This document shows positions 42,960-51,107 of a stretch of DNA of 64,000 bases, one piece after another. The notes under the pieces are model-generated. The model did no database searches. It was not told the origin of the DNA and was given only the letters and a program-made list of their open reading frames with translations. A program made the translations under genes and the position numbers. Every line of letters starts with the position of its first letter. Position 1 is the first letter of the stretch. This DNA is from Hylemonella sp. (GTDB lineage Bacteria; Pseudomonadota; Gammaproteobacteria; Burkholderiales; Burkholderiaceae_C), in NCBI GenBank assembly GCA_030695415.1, contig JAUYQZ010000049.1, forward strand, positions 62,001 to 126,000. Direction: 5' to 3'.

Positions 42960-44003
42960 GTGTTCATCAGAAATTGTTGGTATGTCGCCGCCTGGGACAT
43001 CGAAGTTCCTCAGGAGGGCCTGCTCGCCAGAACCCTGCTCAACGAACCCGTTCTGCTTTACCGCGATAGTCAGGGGCGTGCCGTGGCACTGGAAAACCGT
43101 TGCTGCCACCGCGCGGCGCCATTGCATCTGGGCCGCAAGGAAGGCGACTGCGTGCGCTGCATGTACCACGGTCTCAAGTTTGATCCGACCGGTGCCTGCG
43201 TCGAAATTCCCGGTCAAGACAAGATCCCGCCCAAGACCTGCATCAAGAGCTATCCGGTCGTCGAACGCGACCGGCTGATCTGGATCTGGATGGGTGAGGC
43301 CCAGCTGGCGAACCCGGACGACATCGTCGACTACCACTGGCATGACTCGCCCGATTGGCGCATGAAGCCCGGCTACATCCATTACAAGGCCAACTACAAG
43401 CTCATCGTGGATAACTTGCTGGACTTCACCCACCTCGCCTGGGTGCACCCGACCACCTTAGGCACCGACAGTGCCGCCGCTTTGAAGCCGGTGATCGATC
43501 GCAACAACGATGGCAACGGAACGCTGAGCATCACACGCTGGTACTTCAACGACGATATGCCCAGCCTGCACAAAAAAGTCGCGAAGTTCGAGGGCAAAGT
43601 CGACCGCTGGCAGATCTACCAGTGGTCCCCGCCGGCCTTGTTGCGCATGGACGCCGGGTCAGCTCCGGTGGGCACCGGTGCCCCGGAGGGCAAGCGCGTA
43701 CCCGAGGCGCTCCAATTTCGCCACACCTCCATCCAAACACCGGAGACTGAAAACACCAGCCACTACTGGTTTTGTCAGGCGCGCAACTTTGAGCTTGGCA
43801 ACGAAGCCATGACGGAATCGATCTTCCAGAGCGTGGTGGTGGCTTTCGAAGAGGACCGCACCATGATCGAAGCACAGCAGAAGATCCTGGACCAGGTGCC
43901 AGACCGGCCGATGATCCCGATTGCCGCCGACAGCGGCCTGAACCAGGCGCGTTGGCTGATCGATCGCCTGATCAAGGCCGAATCCTCGCAGGATCGCACA
44001 TGA
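42960..44003 (+). CDS. tsaM: Rieske oxygenase, toluenesulfonate methyl-monooxygenase (TsaM)-like
   Basis: A 347-residue Rieske non-heme iron oxygenase. The Rieske site is CCHRAAPLHLGR followed by CVRCMYHGLKF (C-x-H ... C-xx-H). The mononuclear iron site is NLLDFTHLAWVHPTTLGT with a later aspartate in FEEDRTMIEAQ. Length and gene order (tsaMBCD with divergent tsaR) match the p-toluenesulfonate/p-toluate methyl-hydroxylase of Comamonas testosteroni, so methyl hydroxylation of an anionic arene is likely. Vanillate O-demethylase is the main alternative. The start is GTG with AAGGAG 6 nt upstream. Confidence 0.82.
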   Translation: MFIRNCWYVAAWDIEVPQEGLLARTLLNEPVLLYRDSQGRAVALENRCCHRAAPLHLGRKEGDCVRCMYHGLKFDPTGACVEIPGQDKIPPKTCIKSYPVVERDRLIWIWMGEAQLANPDDIVDYHWHDSPDWRMKPGYIHYKANYKLIVDNLLDFTHLAWVHPTTLGTDSAAALKPVIDRNNDGNGTLSITRWYFNDDMPSLHKKVAKFEGKVDRWQIYQWSPPALLRMDAGSAPVGTGAPEGKRVPEALQFRHTSIQTPETENTSHYWFCQARNFELGNEAMTESIFQSVVVAFEEDRTMIEAQQKILDQVPDRPMIPIAADSGLNQARWLIDRLIKAESSQDRT

Positions 44004-44947
44004 GGCAAGTCAACGTCAGCCGAGTGCAGGCCATCGCGCGTGATGTGCTGCTGGTCGAACTGCGAGCCGAGGCGGGGCAAGTGCTACCGGGCGCCACACC
44101 GGGCGCACACATTGATCTGCATCTGCCCAATGGACTGGTTCGTCAATACTCACTGACCAACGCGCGAGGCCAGACCAGCCAGGACTGCTATCAAATTGCG
44201 ATTGGCCGCGACGCACACAGCCGGGGTGGGTCCGCCTGGGTGCACGACAAACTGCGCGTGGGCAGCAGCCTGACCATCAGCGAACCACGCAATCTTTTCG
44301 AACTCGACACGGTAGCGCACCGCAAAGTGCTCTTCATCGGTGCAGGAATCGGTATCACCCCGATCTACGCCATGGCCGCTGCCGCAGCCCGCGCTGACAT
44401 CGACTGGGCGCTGGTGGCCTGTGCCCGCTCAGCCAGCCGGATGGCGTTTGCAGAGGAACTCCAGGCTCTGGATAGACAGCGGGTGCGCTTCCACTTCGAC
44501 CTCGAGCAGGGCGGACCGCTTGATCTGCCGGCGCTGGTCAAAGCCGATGCCTGGGATTCGATCTACGCCTGCGGTCCTGCTGGCCTGCTCGACGCGATCG
44601 AAGTACAGACCGCCGATTGGCCGGCCGGTACGGTGCGGATGGAGCGCTTCAAGGCGCCCGAGCAAGACGTCAGCGCCAACACGGTCTTTGAGCTGGTCTT
44701 GTCCAAAAGCGGTCGATCGATTCAAGTCAGCGCCACCGAGAGTCCGCTGGAGGCGCTAGAGCGCTGCGGTGTCGAACACCCCTACGCCTGTCGGGAGGGA
44801 CTGTGTGGCACCTGCGAGGTCCAACTGGTGGAAGGCCAAGCCCAGCACCGCGATAACGTACTGGACGCCCAAGACAAGGCCGCAGGACATCGCTTTATTC
44901 CCTGCGTCTCGCGTTGCGGCGGCGACAGGCTCGTCATTAACCTTTAG
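44000..44947 (+). CDS. tsaB: Oxygenase reductase (TsaB/VanB-like)
   Basis: A 315-residue electron-transfer partner for the Rieske oxygenase. It has an FMN-binding domain (RQYSLTN), an NAD-binding domain (VLFIGAGIGITPIYAMA, YACGPAGLLDAIE) and a C-terminal plant-type [2Fe-2S] ferredoxin domain (ACREGLCGTCEVQLVEGQ, with the fourth cysteine in FIPCVSR). It shuttles electrons from NADH to the Rieske cluster. The ATG at 44000 overlaps the tsaM stop by 4 bp, so they are translationally coupled. Confidence 0.85.
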   Translation: MRQVNVSRVQAIARDVLLVELRAEAGQVLPGATPGAHIDLHLPNGLVRQYSLTNARGQTSQDCYQIAIGRDAHSRGGSAWVHDKLRVGSSLTISEPRNLFELDTVAHRKVLFIGAGIGITPIYAMAAAAARADIDWALVACARSASRMAFAEELQALDRQRVRFHFDLEQGGPLDLPALVKADAWDSIYACGPAGLLDAIEVQTADWPAGTVRMERFKAPEQDVSANTVFELVLSKSGRSIQVSATESPLEALERCGVEHPYACREGLCGTCEVQLVEGQAQHRDNVLDAQDKAAGHRFIPCVSRCGGDRLVINL

Positions 44948-44954
44948 GGTAACC

Positions 44955-45713
44955 ATGAACCTCCAACAAAAAACTGCCATCGTGACCGGCGGAGCCTCCG
45001 GATTTGGTGCAGCCACCGCCATGAGGCTGGCCCAAGCCGGCGCCCGCATCATGGTGGCCGACCTCAACGCCGCAGGAGCAAAAAAGGTCGCCAACGAGAT
45101 CGTGACCGCCGGCGGTCAGGCCAGCAGCGTCGTTGTTGACATTGCCGATCGGGGATCGTTTGAGCAGATGGTCGCAACAACCCATAAGACCTTCGGTGGC
45201 CTGGACATCCTGGTCAACAATGCAGGCACGACCCATCGCAACAAACCCGCGCTGGAAGTCACTGAAGAAGAATTCGACCGCGTCTTTCGCGTGAACGTGA
45301 AGAGCCTGTTCTGGGCAGCCCAGGCTGTGCTGCCTGGATTTGCCCAGCAAGGCCATGGTTGCATCGTGAACGTGGCCTCCACCACCGGCGTGCGTCCCGG
45401 CCCGGGCTTGGTTTGGTACAGCGGGAGCAAGGCCGCCATGATCAACCTGACCAAGGGCCTGGCGCTCGAATTCGCGCGCTCAGGCGTGCGCATCAATGCG
45501 GTCAACCCGATGATCGGCGAAACCCCCATGCTGGGTGATTTCATGGGTATGGAAGACACGCCGGACAATCGGGCGCGCTTCTTGATGCGCATCCCGTTGG
45601 GCCGTTTCACGCGACCGGACGACGTCGCATCGGCGGTGGCTTTCTTGGCCAGTGATGACGCTTCCTACCTCACCGGTGTTTGCCTCGACGTCGATGGGGG
45701 CCGCAACATATGA
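44955..45713 (+). CDS. tsaC: SDR alcohol dehydrogenase (TsaC-like)
   Basis: A 252-residue short-chain dehydrogenase. It has the NAD-binding TGGASGFGAATAM motif, an NNAG motif (in ILVNNAGTTH) and the catalytic Ser/Tyr/Lys (NVASTTGVRPG, YSGSKAAMI). TsaC oxidises 4-sulfobenzyl alcohol and is, as I recall, also 252 residues. Here it would oxidise the benzyl alcohol made by TsaMB. It starts 7 bp after tsaB and overlaps tsaD. Confidence 0.8.
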   Translation: MNLQQKTAIVTGGASGFGAATAMRLAQAGARIMVADLNAAGAKKVANEIVTAGGQASSVVVDIADRGSFEQMVATTHKTFGGLDILVNNAGTTHRNKPALEVTEEEFDRVFRVNVKSLFWAAQAVLPGFAQQGHGCIVNVASTTGVRPGPGLVWYSGSKAAMINLTKGLALEFARSGVRINAVNPMIGETPMLGDFMGMEDTPDNRARFLMRIPLGRFTRPDDVASAVAFLASDDASYLTGVCLDVDGGRNI

Positions 45714-47140
45714 GTACCGCTTACCGCGCCCCGGACTTGCTGATCAACGGGCAATGGTGTGCTGGCAAACACGCCATGACCATGCCAATTGTCAATCCAG
45801 CCAACGCACAGACTCTGGATCACCTGCATTTGGCCAGCTCCGATCAAATCGAGCAGGCGCTGCAAGCAGCGCATCGGGGTTTCGTAATCTGGCAGAAAGT
45901 GCCGGCCCACGAGCGTTGTGCGAGGCTGGAAAGAGGCGTCGCCAAGATGCGCCAGAATCTGGAGCACATCGCCACCCTGCTTACCCTGGAACAGGGAAAA
46001 CCCCTCGCTGAGTCGCGTGCTGAATGCGCCATGGCGGCCGACTTGATCAAGTGGTATGCGGAAGAAGCCCGTCGTACCTACGGACGCATCGTGCCGGCGC
46101 GTCTGCCCAACAGCAGCATGCAGGTGCACAAGCTACCCATTGGACCCGTCGCTGCCTTTTCACCCTGGAACTTCCCACTGGTGCTCTCGTCCCGCAAGAT
46201 CGGCGGAGCCTTGGCGGCAGGCTGTTCGATCATCCTCAAAGCCGCGGAAGAAACCCCGGCGAGCGTGGCTGCCATGGTGGCATGCTTTCACGAGGAGTTG
46301 CCGGAAGGCGCCCTGCAACTGCTCTATGGGGTGCCCTCCGAAGTCTCCGAGCAACTGATCACCTCGCCGTTGATACGCAAGGTCAGCTTTACCGGCTCTG
46401 TACCCGTCGGTCGCCAGCTGGCGCAGTTGTCTGCTCGTCATCTCAAGCGCGTCACTCTGGAACTGGGCGGTCACGCGCCGGTCATCGTCTGCGCCGATGC
46501 CGACATCGACAAGACCGTGACCATGATGGTCACGCACAAGTTCCGTAACGCAGGTCAAGCATGCCTGGCGCCGACACGTTTTTATGTGGATCGACAGATC
46601 GAGGGTCCCTTCCTAGAAGCCTTCGTCGCCGCGAGTCATCGGCTCGTACTCGGTGACGGCATGCAAAGCACCACCCAGATGGGCCCGCTTGCCAACGCCC
46701 GCCGTGCGGCGGCTGTGCGAGACCTTATTGGACGTTCCGTGGAAGCCGGCGCCAAAGCCTACCAGGCACCCGTTCCGTCGGCAGGCTTCTTCGCACCCGT
46801 GACCGTCTTGACTGAAGTGACCCCGGATACGCCGGTCATGCAGGAAGAGCCATTCGGACCGGTCGTCACCATCGCGCCGTTTGACACCTTGGACCATGCC
46901 CTGCAGTTGGCCAATAACTCCCCCTATGGGCTGGCTGGCTACCTCTTCACTGACTCGGCCCGTAGCATCCACCAGGTGACCCAAGGCCTCGAAGTGGGAA
47001 GCCTGGCGATCAATGGCATCGGTGTGTCGGTACCTGAGGCACCCTTCGGTGGCGTCAAGGACAGCGGCCACGGCAGCGAGTCCGGCACGGAAGGCATGGA
47101 AGCATTCCTCGAAACCAAGTTCGTTCATTTGTGCGTGTAA
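45710..47140 (+). CDS. tsaD: Aldehyde dehydrogenase (TsaD-like)
   Basis: A 476-residue NAD(P)-dependent aldehyde dehydrogenase. It has the cofactor site AFSPWNFPLVLSSRKIGGAL and FTGSVPVGRQLAQ, catalytic glutamate in TLELGGHAPVIV and nucleophilic cysteine in RNAGQACLAPTRF. In the tsa pathway TsaD oxidises 4-sulfobenzaldehyde to the benzoate. The ATG at 45710 overlaps the tsaC stop by 4 bp. A succinate-semialdehyde-type enzyme cannot be ruled out from sequence alone. Confidence 0.8.
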   Translation: MSTAYRAPDLLINGQWCAGKHAMTMPIVNPANAQTLDHLHLASSDQIEQALQAAHRGFVIWQKVPAHERCARLERGVAKMRQNLEHIATLLTLEQGKPLAESRAECAMAADLIKWYAEEARRTYGRIVPARLPNSSMQVHKLPIGPVAAFSPWNFPLVLSSRKIGGALAAGCSIILKAAEETPASVAAMVACFHEELPEGALQLLYGVPSEVSEQLITSPLIRKVSFTGSVPVGRQLAQLSARHLKRVTLELGGHAPVIVCADADIDKTVTMMVTHKFRNAGQACLAPTRFYVDRQIEGPFLEAFVAASHRLVLGDGMQSTTQMGPLANARRAAAVRDLIGRSVEAGAKAYQAPVPSAGFFAPVTVLTEVTPDTPVMQEEPFGPVVTIAPFDTLDHALQLANNSPYGLAGYLFTDSARSIHQVTQGLEVGSLAINGIGVSVPEAPFGGVKDSGHGSESGTEGMEAFLETKFVHLCV

Positions 47141-47165
47141 CGCGCTAACCTCAGGAGACCTCATC

Positions 47166-48134
47166 ATGGTACGTCGCAAACTACTCACTGTCCTAGCTCT
47201 GGCCTGCTCGCTGCTCGCTGGCACTTCAGTCTTCGCCCAAACCGATAAGACACTGCGCATCCTGGTTGGCTTTCCGGCCGGCGTGTCCATCGACGTAGTG
47301 ACCCGCATCCTGACGGAAAAGATGAAGGATGAGCTCAAGCGCCCGATAGTCGTGGACAACCGTCCCGGTGCCGGCGGCCGTCTTGCGGCTGATCTGTTGA
47401 AGTCTGCTGTACCAGACGGCAATACTGTCATGATCACGCCGATCGTCGTGCCGGTGCTCGCCCCCATGGTGTTCAGCAAATTGAACTACAACCCCGAAGC
47501 GGACTTCGCCCCGGTGGGCAAAATTTGTGATTTTTCATTTGCGCTGGCTGTTCCCGCCAACTCTCCGGTCAAGACCTTCAAAGAGTACGCGGCCTGGCTC
47601 AAAGCCAACCCGCAACAAGCCAATTTCGGCTCGCCAGCAGCGGGCAGCCTGCCGCACTTCTTCGGCGTGATGATTGGCTCGGCCCTCAATGTTGAGATGG
47701 TGCACGTTCCTTTCAACGGTGGCGCGGCGCTGCAGAGTGCGGTTTTGGGTGGTCACGCCCCTGCGGGTATCGACGTGGTGATGGAGTGGCAACAGAACGC
47801 CAAAGCCGGCAAGGTGACGGTTCTCGCGACATCCGGCGCGCAACGCAGCAAGGTCATGCCCGATGTGCCCACCTTTAAAGAGCAGGGCTTCCCGGACGCG
47901 GTGGGTCAGGGGTGGTTTGCCATGTATGCGCCGGCCAAAACACCCGCTGCTGCGATTGATGAGATCAACAAGGCGCTCAACAAAGCCCTGGCCAATCCCG
48001 AGGTGCGCGAGCGTTTTGCGGCACTGGGCTTGGAGCCGGCCGGTGGAACTCCCGCTGATCTGCAAAGGACCATGCAGGAAGATGCCAAGCGCTGGACACC
48101 GATTGTGAAGAAGTCGGGCTTCAGAGCTGACTGA
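47166..48134 (+). CDS. Bug-family solute-binding protein in the tsa-like operon
   Basis: A 322-residue periplasmic protein with signal peptide (RKLLTVLALACSLLAGTSVFA). The Bug blocks are TLRILVGFPAGVSIDVVTRI, RPIVVDNRPGAGGRLAADLL and VEMVHVPFNGGAALQS. It probably binds the anionic substrate of the operon for a permease encoded elsewhere. CAGGAG precedes the ATG, which lies 25 bp after tsaD. The original tsa cluster instead carries an outer-membrane/permease pair (tsaST), so this uptake arrangement differs. Confidence 0.9.
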   Translation: MVRRKLLTVLALACSLLAGTSVFAQTDKTLRILVGFPAGVSIDVVTRILTEKMKDELKRPIVVDNRPGAGGRLAADLLKSAVPDGNTVMITPIVVPVLAPMVFSKLNYNPEADFAPVGKICDFSFALAVPANSPVKTFKEYAAWLKANPQQANFGSPAAGSLPHFFGVMIGSALNVEMVHVPFNGGAALQSAVLGGHAPAGIDVVMEWQQNAKAGKVTVLATSGAQRSKVMPDVPTFKEQGFPDAVGQGWFAMYAPAKTPAAAIDEINKALNKALANPEVRERFAALGLEPAGGTPADLQRTMQEDAKRWTPIVKKSGFRAD

Positions 48135-48193
48135 GTCAAACTCAAGATCAGTCCGTTGACAGCACTACATAGGGAGTGCCTTTGGAGCCGCTT

Positions 48194-49516
48194 ATGAACC
48201 GTCCCAATATCGTTTTTATCGTCGCTGACGATCTGGGCTTTGCTGATCTAGGCTGTTACGGCGGGCGTGACGCCGAATTCGGACCTGTGTCACCGTGCAT
48301 CGACCAGCTCGCCGCAAACGGCTTGCGCCTGACCGAAGGTTATGCCAATTCACCTGTGTGTTCGCCCACACGTTTTGCGCTGATGACGGCCCGTTACCAG
48401 TACCGCCTGCGGGGTGGCGCGGATGAGCCTATTAGTAGCAAAAGCAAAGGCAGCACGATTCTGGGCCTGCCCCCTGAGCACCCCACCTTGCCATCGCTGC
48501 TCAAAGATGCGGGCTACCACACGGCGCTCATCGGCAAATGGCATTTGGGCTACCCGCCCAGCTTCGGTCCGTTGCGCTCGGGTTACGAGGAGTTTTTCGG
48601 CCCGATGTCGGGGGGGGTGGACTACTTCACCCACTGCAGCAACAATGGTTCGCACGACTTGTACCTGGGGGAGGCGGAGCACAGGGAAGAAGGCTACCTC
48701 ACCGACTTGCTGTCAAAACGGGCGGTCGACTATGTGCGCCGCATGGGCAAGCCCGGCCAATCACAGCCTTTCTTCCTGAGCCTGCACTACACCGCACCGC
48801 ATTGGCCCTGGGAGACCCGTGACGACTCTGAGGTGGCAGAGGCGACCAAGAGCAACATATTTCATCTGGATGGCGGCAACATCCACACCTACCAGAGGAT
48901 GATCCATCACATGGATGAGGGCATCGGTTGGGTGGTCGAGGCCTTGCGCGAGACCGGGCAACTCGACAACACCCTGATTGTCTTCACCAGTGACAACGGT
49001 GGCGAGCGCTTCTCCGACAACTGGCCGCTGGTGGGCGGAAAAATGGACCTCACTGAGGGTGGCATCCGCGTGCCCTGGATCGCCCACTGGCCTGCCGTCA
49101 TTCCGCCGGATTCGGTGAGTGCGCAGCACTGCATGACCATGGATTGGTCGGCTACCATGCTCGAGCTCGGGCAGGCGCAAGTCGCATCGACTCATCCTTT
49201 GGACGGCATTTCGATCAGCGCCGTATTGCGCAATCCCTCGCTCATCTTTCATCGTCCGATGTACTGGCGCATGAACCACCGCAGTCAGCGGGCCATGCGT
49301 GAAGGGCCATGGAAGTACCTGCGCGTCGATGGCAACGATTACTTGTTCAATGTCGTCAGCGATGCGCGTGAACGAGCCAACTTAGCCCAGAGACAACCCG
49401 AACGGCTCGCCGCCATGCGACGGGCCTGGGAAGAGTGGGAGGCCTCGATCCCTCCCATTCCGGTCGATGCTGCCATCAGCCTGGGCTACTCTTACAAGGA
49501 CATGCCACAGCGTTGA
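48194..49516 (+). CDS. Cytoplasmic formylglycine-type sulfatase
   Basis: A 440-residue sulfatase of the alkaline phosphatase superfamily that hydrolyses sulfate esters. Seen: NIVFIVADDLGFADLGCYGG with metal-binding Asp 12/13, the signature C56-S-P-T-R (VCSPTRFALMTARYQYRL) whose Cys must be converted to formylglycine, IGKWHLGYPP, and FTSDNGGERFSDNWPLVGGK. The usual TG(R) after the signature is TA(R). There is no signal peptide, so it acts in the cytoplasm, unlike many arylsulfatases. It follows the Bug gene by 59 bp. A GTG at 48176 is a weaker alternative start. Confidence 0.9.
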   Translation: MNRPNIVFIVADDLGFADLGCYGGRDAEFGPVSPCIDQLAANGLRLTEGYANSPVCSPTRFALMTARYQYRLRGGADEPISSKSKGSTILGLPPEHPTLPSLLKDAGYHTALIGKWHLGYPPSFGPLRSGYEEFFGPMSGGVDYFTHCSNNGSHDLYLGEAEHREEGYLTDLLSKRAVDYVRRMGKPGQSQPFFLSLHYTAPHWPWETRDDSEVAEATKSNIFHLDGGNIHTYQRMIHHMDEGIGWVVEALRETGQLDNTLIVFTSDNGGERFSDNWPLVGGKMDLTEGGIRVPWIAHWPAVIPPDSVSAQHCMTMDWSATMLELGQAQVASTHPLDGISISAVLRNPSLIFHRPMYWRMNHRSQRAMREGPWKYLRVDGNDYLFNVVSDARERANLAQRQPERLAAMRRAWEEWEASIPPIPVDAAISLGYSYKDMPQR

Positions 49517-49623
49517 GCATGACACAAAGCAACCCAGGCCGGTGATTTTGAACCTGGAACTTCCGCACGCCTAATGTACGACTGTCGGCAACGGGTCGAG
49601 AGCGGCCTCCCCGGCAATTTGAA

Positions 49624-49641
49624 AGCCCGGCACTCCGGGCT
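49624..49641 (+). terminator. Hairpin after the sulfatase gene
   Basis: AGCCCGG and CCGGGCT with a CACT loop, then CTCCTGTTT. A weak intrinsic terminator resembling the one after cheV. The rest of 49517-49665 holds no gene. Confidence 0.5.
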
Positions 49642-49665
49642 CTCCTGTTTACAAGAGCCTGTTGA

Positions 49666-50124
49666 CTACTGCAACGGCCCCTTGAGCCCTTCCGGCAAAG
49701 GCAGAGGCATCACGGCAATGCCCTCCTCCACCAGCGCCTCGGTTTCCTCACGCGAGGCCTGGCCGCGGATACCGCGCTCTTCGGTCTCGCCGTAGTGGAT
49801 CTTGCGCGCCTCTTCGGCGAAGCGCTCCCCCACGTCTTCCGTTTCGGACACGATACGGCGCGCGAGCTGCAGGTAGGCCGCCTGCAGGGCCTGGGCCGGG
49901 TCGCCGGCCACCACGGGCTGTTTCTCTTGGGTCGCCGTGGCTTGCGCTGCCTCGACGGCGCCGAAGTTCAGGCGCGGGGCGCTGGGCAGCTTCTGGATGG
50001 CCTTGTCGCTGCACATCGGGCATTCCAGCAGGCCACGCTCGACCTGGCTGGTGTAGTCCTCGTCGGACGCGAACCAGCCTTCGAACAGATGGTGTGCACT
50101 GCACTGGAGGTTGAAGACTTTCAT
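49666..50124 (-). CDS. DUF1178 family zinc-ribbon-like protein
   Basis: A 152-residue protein of the DUF1178 family, function unknown. Cysteines at 8, 35 and 38 (MKVFNLQCSAHHLFEG, ECPMCSDKAIQKL) resemble a zinc ribbon. A linker, a helical segment and the acidic tail (EALVEEGIAVMPLPLPEGLK) follow. It is the last gene of a nuoN-DUF2818-Nudix-DUF1178 run on the same strand. Its 3' end is duplicated at 41593, marking the island border; the distal part of this copy may have come with the island. Confidence 0.9.
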   Translation of the reverse strand: MKVFNLQCSAHHLFEGWFASDEDYTSQVERGLLECPMCSDKAIQKLPSAPRLNFGAVEAAQATATQEKQPVVAGDPAQALQAAYLQLARRIVSETEDVGERFAEEARKIHYGETEERGIRGQASREETEALVEEGIAVMPLPLPEGLKGPLQ

Positions 50125-50141
50125 GGACGGCAGTATTTTTG

Positions 50142-50169
50142 CGGGGCCTTCGAAAGGCTCAGGCCGAAC
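50142..50169. repeat. Dispersed 27-bp intergenic repeat, copy B
   Basis: Near-identical in inverse orientation to 16635-16661 (here GGCCTTCGAAAGGCTCAGGC, then CGAACGG). It lies between the Nudix and DUF1178 genes, where it would be transcribed. Confidence 0.65.
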
Positions 50170-50201
50170 GGCTAGTGTGTCTGATTATCCAGGGCTGGCC
50201 G

Positions 50202-50801
50202 TCAGGCGACAGACTGCCAGTCCAATGTCCACGCACCCGAGAGGACGTTCTGCAGCCAGAGCATGCCGGTGAGCGTTTTGGCGTCGGTCACCTGGCCGGT
50301 GCGGCACCACTGCAGCAGCTCGGCCGGCGTGGCGGTGCTGACATCGAGGAACTCGCCTTCATCCAGCTGGCGCTCGCCCAGCGTGAGTCCACGCGCGAAC
50401 CAGACTTCGATGAATTCGGTGGAATAGGAGATGACGGGGTGAAGCACGCCGGCGCGTGCCCATTCGGTGGCGCGGTAACCGGTTTCTTCCAGCAGCTCGC
50501 GCCGCGCACAGGCCAGCACGCCTTCGCCCGGGTCCAGCTTGCCCGCAGGAAACTCGATCATGACCTGCTGCACAGGGTAACGATACTGGCGCTCGAGCAC
50601 CACGCGCAGGCCGCCCGGTGCGTCGGGCAGCAGCGGGATGATCATGACGGCGCCGGGGTGCTTGACGTATTCACGCACGGCGCTGCTGCCGTCGGGCAGG
50701 CGCACGGTGTCGCGGAAGGCGTGCAGGAAGCGGCCCTTGAGCAGTTCCTCGCTGCTCTGCTGCGTCTCGATCAGGTGGCGGTCATCGGACGGCACCGGCA
50801 C
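50202..50801 (-). CDS. Nudix hydrolase, ADP-ribose pyrophosphatase-like
   Basis: A 199-residue Nudix hydrolase. The Nudix box GKLDPGEGVLACARRELLEE (then TGY) supplies the metal-binding glutamates, and the IEFPAG upstream together with RQYRYPVQQVMIE is typical of ADP-ribose pyrophosphatases. It would split ADP-ribose to AMP and ribose 5-phosphate. The start is GTG at 50801. It lies 3 bp after DUF2818 and is co-oriented with the nuo operon. Confidence 0.9.
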   Translation of the reverse strand: MPVPSDDRHLIETQQSSEELLKGRFLHAFRDTVRLPDGSSAVREYVKHPGAVMIIPLLPDAPGGLRVVLERQYRYPVQQVMIEFPAGKLDPGEGVLACARRELLEETGYRATEWARAGVLHPVISYSTEFIEVWFARGLTLGERQLDEGEFLDVSTATPAELLQWCRTGQVTDAKTLTGMLWLQNVLSGAWTLDWQSVA

Positions 50802-50804
50802 ACC

Positions 50805-51107
50805 TCAACCGTGACGCTTGTAGAGGTAGCGGTAGACGAAGCCGGGGAAGGCCAGGGTCAGGAAGAGCGTGGCCGTGATGGCGTAGAACTCCCAGGTCTG
50901 CGGGGCGATGCGCCCGGCGCGCTGCTCCAGCAGCAGGGCCATGCCGCCCACGATGAAGTAGAACACCACCAGCTCCAGCAGACGCACACCGAGGTTCTTG
51001 TCGAACTTGAGCGGCACGACGGCCAGCAGGCGGTCGTTGATGAAAGGCAGGTTGGCGCCGACCACGGCGGCCAACACCACGAACCAGACGGCGGCGGATT
51101 GGGTCAT
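50805..51107 (-). CDS. DUF2818 family membrane protein
   Basis: A 100-residue protein of the DUF2818 family with three hydrophobic segments ([56 protein letters not shown]). It overlaps the nuoN stop by 4 bp (ATGA), so it is translated with complex I. Its consistent placement after nuoN in Burkholderiales suggests an accessory role in complex I assembly or function, which is unproven. The start was moved to the ATG at 51107. Confidence 0.88.
   Translation of the reverse strand: MTQSAAVWFVVLAAVVGANLPFINDRLLAVVPLKFDKNLGVRLLELVVFYFIVGGMALLLEQRAGRIAPQTWEFYAITATLFLTLAFPGFVYRYLYKRHG

Larger units (their letters stand above)
41593..49826. mobile_element. Probable genomic island flanked by DUF1178 3'-end direct repeats
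   Basis: Direct repeats of about 150 bp (41593-41745 and 49666-49826) bracket about 8 kb of catabolic genes that are somewhat poorer in GC and differ in codon choice from the flanks. The left copy is frameshifted and orphaned; the right copy is the 3' end of the functional gene. This is the pattern left when an element integrates in the 3' end of a gene and restores it with its own copy. No integrase, transposase or IS end was found inside, so homologous recombination with DNA from a relative is an alternative. Confidence 0.6.
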
